Source: FEN-1139 sp038207155 (lineage in GTDB: Bacteria > Myxococcota_A > Polyangia > Polyangiales > Polyangiaceae). Taken from it: a stretch of DNA of 64,000 bases. Below, in pieces: positions 58,647 to 64,000 of this stretch. Position numbers and translations under genes: made by a program. The stretch is taken from positions 42,321 to 106,320 of the forward strand of contig JBBRAB010000016.1 in assembly GCA_038207155.1 (NCBI GenBank), in the 5' to 3' direction. The notes beneath the pieces were generated by a model that saw only the letters and a program-made list of their open reading frames with translations, had not been told where the DNA came from and did not search any database. Each line of letters opens with the position of its first letter. Position 1 is the stretch's first letter.

Positions 58647-58858
58647 GAGGCGTTCACCTTGTGACTCTGAGCGAGCGCCGGTCCGGGGTGGGCCAGCGGG
58701 CTGCGAGGTGGGCGAAGCATGACCGCAGTGGCGAGGTGACGCCCGTGGATCTGGCTCACGCGGAGACAGGATTTCTCAGCCAGAACCGTCTGGCCGGTTA
58801 GCATAAATCGCCGCAATTGCAGCGGCGCTGCACGACTACTGAGTATTCGCGCGGATGG

Positions 58859-58886
58859 GCTGGCCGGGTTGCTAAACCCGACCAGC
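58859..58886 (-). terminator. Hairpin after the large membrane protein gene
   Basis: The stem GCTGG-C-CGGGTT, loop GCTA, return arm AACCCG-A-CCAGC lies 20 nt after the stop at 58907 on the minus strand. No U-tract follows. A second small stem (CGCCGC-AATTGCA-GCGGCG) lies at 58809-58827, in the purF upstream region. Confidence 0.5.
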
Positions 58887-58906
58887 GTCCGGCGAGCGCG
58901 TCAATC

Positions 58907-61900
58907 CTACACAGGCGGAGCAGCGGTTGGGGCCGGTGCTTCGGGCGTCTCGGGCTGTGGGGTTGGCTGCGGCGTGGCGTAGGCGCGCTGCGGTCGAGGT
59001 TGCCAAGCGGAGCCGCTGACGAAACAGGCGTAGCCCCAACGGAGCCACGCGATCAGCGAGAGCGCGAGCCAGAACGCCCAGGCGAGCATGAGCAGACGGA
59101 AGGTCCAGAGGGGCGCGCTCAGGACCCAGGGTTGCGGAAGCTGACCCGCGACGTGATCGACGTACCAATGCAGCCGCGATTGAGAGCAATCCGTTCCCGC
59201 GACCTGCATGTCGGGGCTCACGACGAGTCCCAAGTAGACGCCGGCGATCAGCACGCCCAGCATGGCGATGCTGAGCCCAACGATCCCAACCTGCAGCCAG
59301 TTGTGTCGCCAACGCGACGTGGTCACGTAGTCACGACGCCACCACAAAAGAAAGAACCACACCGGGACGACTGCGACGGCGGCCGCTGGAAGCTGCGTGA
59401 GTCCGGCACCGAGCAGCAGCCATTGCCAGGTCTTGAGCGGAGAGCGCGGTACGCGGCCAAGTATCCAGGCTCCGAGCAGCACTGCGAGCGCGTAGGGCCA
59501 GAACAGCAGCACTGGCCCCCAACTGGGGCCCGTGGTGGCCAGTAGCCAACGATTGTCCGGCAGCGACAAGGTGAGGTTGGCGTTGACGGCATTGCCATCG
59601 ACGCGGAGCTCCGGCGAGCGATAGAGCAGCGACAGTCCGCGGTTCTCGCGGAACGTGAGCTTGATGTCCGTCTTGCCGGGCGCGATGGCCAGCGCAACCT
59701 GCGATTCGTTCGGGGAAAATGGGCGCGGCTGCTCGTTAACAAAAATGGAGTCGATGCGGCTCCCCGCCGGCAGCGTAATGCGCTGCATCGCGGCCAAGCT
59801 TGAGCGCAGCTGCAGGGTAAGCACGGTCGTTCCGAGTCGCGTGCCGGGTGACGTGTCGATGTTCACCGCGTCGATCGTCTTGGTGCTGCCGGGCGAACCG
59901 AAAGGACGGCTCACGTCAAAGCGCGCCGATTCGCCCGGCCAAGGGCGAAAGAGCCAGCTGTGCTTTTGCTCGCTCTGGCTTGCGAGTGGCACGAGCCCGC
60001 TCGGCGCGACGCTCCAGATCTCACCCACCTGAACCTGCCAGATCTCGTAAAACGGCAGGTCCTTCGGGGCCGAAAGCGCGAGCGTTGGCAGGGTGTCCAG
60101 CAGCGATTCAAAGCTGGCTTCCGTATCGTCCCGACCGAAGCTGATGATGACCTGACCGTTTTCTACGGGGCGCTCGGGCTGGGTGATGCGTTCCGTTACG
60201 AGCAGCGGATACCGCAGAACGATGGGCGTGCCAGCTGCGGTGAGCCGCCGGAGGTGGGTCGTGATTCGGAACGTGACACCGAGCTCGATCGAGCGCGTGA
60301 CCTCTAGCCAGGGCGGGATCGCCGCTGCTTGCGTGGGCTTGGCGGCGCTGGGTTGCGAGCTCGGGCGACGCGTGAGCTGCAGTGAGCTCGCGGGGCGTTG
60401 GCCCGCTTTGAGACCCGCGGCGTCCCAGTCAGCGCTCGAGAATGACGCGCTGTGCGGCGTGTCTGGCCAGGCCAGGGTGAGCTCGTTTCCAGGGACGGCA
60501 CCCACGAGTCTGACGCGGTGGGCACCCGCCTCGAGTCGCAGCAAGAGGAACCCATCGGGACTTGCCGTTAGAGCACTGGAGCGGTGTCCGTCTACCTCCA
60601 CGCCTTGCGGCATCCAAGAGGCGAGCGGACCCGGGACGCGGAATACGGCCCTCGTCGCGGCGGCGACCTCAAATTCAAGCGCTAGCTCGTCCCCCTTGGC
60701 CGTGATGCGGGCGGCACCGACGCTGAGGCAATTGGGCAAGCAGCTGGCGGGTGCGAGTAGCCTGTCGCGCAGCGCGTCGAGCGTCGCGGTGGCCGGCGTT
60801 GCGTTGGCGGGCGAGGCGTGAAGGAGACTAAGCCCCAGCAGCAACAGCACTGGCGCGGCGGCGCGAGTCTTGATGGGGGCGGCGCTCCAGCCACGCCGAA
60901 GGACGAGGCCGAGCAGCGCGAGCAGCAGGCCGACGCGCAGCGCCATCAGCAGCCCGGTTTGCAGCGGCGAGAGCAGCCAAAGCCGCATCTGGTGCTGGCG
61001 TTCGACCGGACCAGACCAACCGAGGGGCACTGCCTTCCACTTCCAGGTGGGAAGTCCGGGCCCCGTCTGCACGACTGCAGTCGGATCCTGCGAGAGGTTC
61101 ACCGCCGGACCTTGTTTCTGCAACGACCCCATCTGCATTATCTGCAGTGAACTCGGGGCTGCAGAGCGAGCCATGGGAGCTGCTGCCGCGGCGGGGTTGC
61201 CCATCGAGCCTTCTTCGCCCTTGGCGCGCACGCCGGTGCCGCCTTCTTTGTTGTCAGCATTGTTGGCGGCCTGCTCGACGTAGCTCGTCCTTTCCTGTTG
61301 TTCTGCGAGCTGCGGGTGAAGCGCGTAGCGGATCTGTGGCACGACGAACTGAAGCGTGAGGATGACGAGGACGCCGGCGGCGCTGAGCCACGCGATGGAA
61401 AGGGCTCGCAACAGCCATGCCCTGGCAACGGTGCGCAGCGCCCAGAGCAGCACGATAGCGGCCCAAATATAGCGCGGGGCATCGGACTCCCCGTGACAGA
61501 GCAGCAACGTCGCGCCCGCGATTAGACCCCAGTACCAGCGCGTGAGCTTGGTGACGGCCAGGCAGATCACGACCGCGAAGAAGAACTCAAACAGCTCAAA
61601 GCTGGTGAGCCATGCGTCGCGGGCTGAGTCGACGCCGGAACTGGTAAGCAGCGTCCAGCCAGGGGGAAGCATGAGCGTGGCGCGCAGGGATTTGACGTCT
61701 TCGTTGAAGCCGACTGCCGGAAGGGACCGCCCGCGCAGCCACCGCGATTCGGCGACTAGGTTGACCTGAGCGTCGCGGAGCTCAACCCCGCGACTCTTTC
61801 CGTCGCGACCGGTCGTGATCAATAGATCGCGCCCAGCGCTGGCGACGTGACCGAGTTCTGCGTCGGGCCAGTCGAGACGCCAGCCGTTGGAGAGGCTGCC

Positions 61901-63037
61901 GTGGATGCGGTCCTGCGAGGTGAGCGCAGCGCCGTCGAGATCGAGCCAGAGGGTTCGCTCGAGCTCGAGCTGATTTGGCGGTGGGGTCGCCTCTCCGCGG
62001 CGCCGGGTGGTGAGCTGGAGTGATTGGCCCGAGCGCAATTGCCAGGCCGAGAGGTTGCGCCAGTCTTGACTGAGCCGCGTGCGCGAGGGTTCGATCGGGG
62101 CGTCCCCGTGGATCTCCACGTCGCGCAGCGATGAATTCGGGGAAAATACCCAGGTTTCGAGCTCGGGCCAGCTGGGGCTTTCGACCTTGGGCGCCGTCAG
62201 TTTTGGCGCGTCCCCGACGACGCGCGCGTCGAGCTCGACCTGATGCGTGCCGGCACGGACTTGAACCGTGAGCGTTCCGTCGGGGTCGAGCTGCGCGGGG
62301 AGCGGCGAATTGAGTCGCAGCGCGACCGTCCCTGCAGGCAGGACCTTGCCGAGCTTGACCTCGCGAGCGTTACCGCTCACCTCGAACACGAGGCGGGTGA
62401 GCACCGTGACCGGCACCCCGTCGTTCACACGCCGGAACAGCTCCAGGCTAAGCGCGTCGGCCGCGCTGCTCGTGGCGGCCGTTTGAAGCCAGAGCGTGCC
62501 GTCGCTCTCCCGGCGCGGTGCGGCCACGGGACGTCCTTCGAGCCGCAGCGACACGAGGCCCGTCTCGCCGCCGAGCGCGAGCGTCTCTGGCGGTTGCTCC
62601 CAGTGAAACTCCCCCGAAATGCGATGGTCGCCGGGGGCGAGGTCAATCGTCGGGAGCCCGTCTGCATCGAGGACGACGGCGCTCTTGCCGTCGACCGAAA
62701 CGCGCTCGGGCCAATGGGCGACCGAGCCGGGCAGGCGCAGGCGTGCCGGCGCGTCCGCCCAAGCGAGCAGCTCAAACTCGGCAGATTTCGCTCGCACATC
62801 CAGGCTGAGCGAGCCGGGAAATAGGCAGAGCGGGTCCTTGTCGCGCGCGACGCACTGGGACGTCTCGTGTCCCGCCAGGACCCAGGGGATCCAGGGTTTG
62901 AGCTCAGGCGGCACGCTCGCGAGGCGCTCGGCGGGCAGCGACGGCGGCCCGCCGAGCGCCGCTGTCGGCAGCAGGAGCAAGGCGCACAGAGTGAGCACAA
63001 GCCGGTGAAGGACGCCAAGCGGGAGCTGTCGCGACAT
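58907..63037 (-). CDS. Large predicted envelope membrane protein with internal duplication
   Basis: A 1376-residue protein with no recognised family. The start at 63037 gives a signal peptide (LHRLVLTLCALLLLPTAALGG). A long periplasmic region of beta-like strands (about 30-470) leads to a helix bundle (about 479-569), then a linker and two more helices (about 690-740). A second region (about 755-1150) resembles the first: LPGSVAHWPERVSVDG against VPGPLASWMPQGVEVDG, and IDLAPGDHRISG against LRLEAGAHRVRL. Both have Cys-containing starts (CVARDKDPLC, CLPNCLSVG). A C-terminal helix bundle (about 1160-1345) ends in a Pro/Thr-rich tail. A role in envelope assembly or sensing is possible but unproven. 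Confidence 0.8.
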   Translation of the reverse strand: MSRQLPLGVLHRLVLTLCALLLLPTAALGGPPSLPAERLASVPPELKPWIPWVLAGHETSQCVARDKDPLCLFPGSLSLDVRAKSAEFELLAWADAPARLRLPGSVAHWPERVSVDGKSAVVLDADGLPTIDLAPGDHRISGEFHWEQPPETLALGGETGLVSLRLEGRPVAAPRRESDGTLWLQTAATSSAADALSLELFRRVNDGVPVTVLTRLVFEVSGNAREVKLGKVLPAGTVALRLNSPLPAQLDPDGTLTVQVRAGTHQVELDARVVGDAPKLTAPKVESPSWPELETWVFSPNSSLRDVEIHGDAPIEPSRTRLSQDWRNLSAWQLRSGQSLQLTTRRRGEATPPPNQLELERTLWLDLDGAALTSQDRIHGSLSNGWRLDWPDAELGHVASAGRDLLITTGRDGKSRGVELRDAQVNLVAESRWLRGRSLPAVGFNEDVKSLRATLMLPPGWTLLTSSGVDSARDAWLTSFELFEFFFAVVICLAVTKLTRWYWGLIAGATLLLCHGESDAPRYIWAAIVLLWALRTVARAWLLRALSIAWLSAAGVLVILTLQFVVPQIRYALHPQLAEQQERTSYVEQAANNADNKEGGTGVRAKGEEGSMGNPAAAAAPMARSAAPSSLQIMQMGSLQKQGPAVNLSQDPTAVVQTGPGLPTWKWKAVPLGWSGPVERQHQMRLWLLSPLQTGLLMALRVGLLLALLGLVLRRGWSAAPIKTRAAAPVLLLLGLSLLHASPANATPATATLDALRDRLLAPASCLPNCLSVGAARITAKGDELALEFEVAAATRAVFRVPGPLASWMPQGVEVDGHRSSALTASPDGFLLLRLEAGAHRVRLVGAVPGNELTLAWPDTPHSASFSSADWDAAGLKAGQRPASSLQLTRRPSSQPSAAKPTQAAAIPPWLEVTRSIELGVTFRITTHLRRLTAAGTPIVLRYPLLVTERITQPERPVENGQVIISFGRDDTEASFESLLDTLPTLALSAPKDLPFYEIWQVQVGEIWSVAPSGLVPLASQSEQKHSWLFRPWPGESARFDVSRPFGSPGSTKTIDAVNIDTSPGTRLGTTVLTLQLRSSLAAMQRITLPAGSRIDSIFVNEQPRPFSPNESQVALAIAPGKTDIKLTFRENRGLSLLYRSPELRVDGNAVNANLTLSLPDNRWLLATTGPSWGPVLLFWPYALAVLLGAWILGRVPRSPLKTWQWLLLGAGLTQLPAAAVAVVPVWFFLLWWRRDYVTTSRWRHNWLQVGIVGLSIAMLGVLIAGVYLGLVVSPDMQVAGTDCSQSRLHWYVDHVAGQLPQPWVLSAPLWTFRLLMLAWAFWLALSLIAWLRWGYACFVSGSAWQPRPQRAYATPQPTPQPETPEAPAPTAAPPV

Positions 63038-63170
63038 GGGCGCGAGCATGCCGTCAGAACGCTCGCGGCGGCAAGCGGCAAGGAACGCTTCGCCGCGGGC
63101 ATCAAATACAGAGCGGCCCGAATCCCAGCTCCCGCCACGCGAGAGCCAGCCTTCGGGGCGCGGGTGTTGC

Positions 63171-64000
<830 letters not shown>

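Overview
The window is a GC-rich, densely coded chromosomal segment of a Gram-negative bacterium. It is most likely a myxobacterium (Myxococcota, probably Polyangiales-like). The clues are a full-length BamA, a complete type II secretion (T2SS) operon, a giant Ser/Thr kinase-TPR protein, FHA proteins (one a sigma-54 activator, one fused to a CpaF-like domain), a solitary roadblock protein, Cys-rich and MopE-like lipoproteins, and many short overlaps between genes. The genus cannot be fixed from sequence alone. I saw no rRNA, tRNA, CRISPR array, transposase or phage gene.

Layout. 1-12475 (+): T2SS operon gspD(partial)-E-F-x-G-H-I-J-K-L-M-N, where x is a GspG-like protein without a prepilin site. 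12601-17907 (-): a 1768-residue kinase-TPR protein. 18128-19580 (+): an FtsB-like divisome protein and a paralogue of the GspE N-domain joined to a GAF-like domain. 19693-21979 (-): an outer-membrane protein and an aconitase-fold protein that has lost every Fe-S ligand. 22209-25389 (+): roadblock, aroQ, accB, accC. 25459-36378 (-): nth, gyrA, bamA, parE, parC. 36466-43969: a Cys-rich lipoprotein, an FHA/sigma-54 regulator, a Nit-type amidase, a MerR-TPR regulator, two small hypothetical genes and an FHA/CpaF-like protein without ATPase motifs. 44048-51880 (-): def, ribD, nrdR, then the fatty-acid block fabF-acpP-fabG-fabD-fabH-rpmF-DUF177. 52033-64000: a polytopic membrane protein, cyclophilin and DUF192 lipoproteins, a Cys-rich/MopE-like lipoprotein pair, purF, a 1376-residue membrane protein with an internal duplication, and the C-terminal part of an outer-membrane protein preceded by an Ala-Pro repeat coded by (GGAGCA)n.

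Functional themes. The T2SS genes build an envelope-spanning secretion machine. The accBC and fab genes cover initiation and elongation of fatty-acid synthesis. Gyrase A and topoisomerase IV set DNA topology. The most unusual items are three proteins that keep a familiar fold but lack or alter its catalytic residues: the aconitase-like protein, the FHA/CpaF-like protein and, more mildly, the kinase. Also notable are the shared Gly/Met-rich inserts in GspD, GspI and GspK, and the duplicated large membrane protein.
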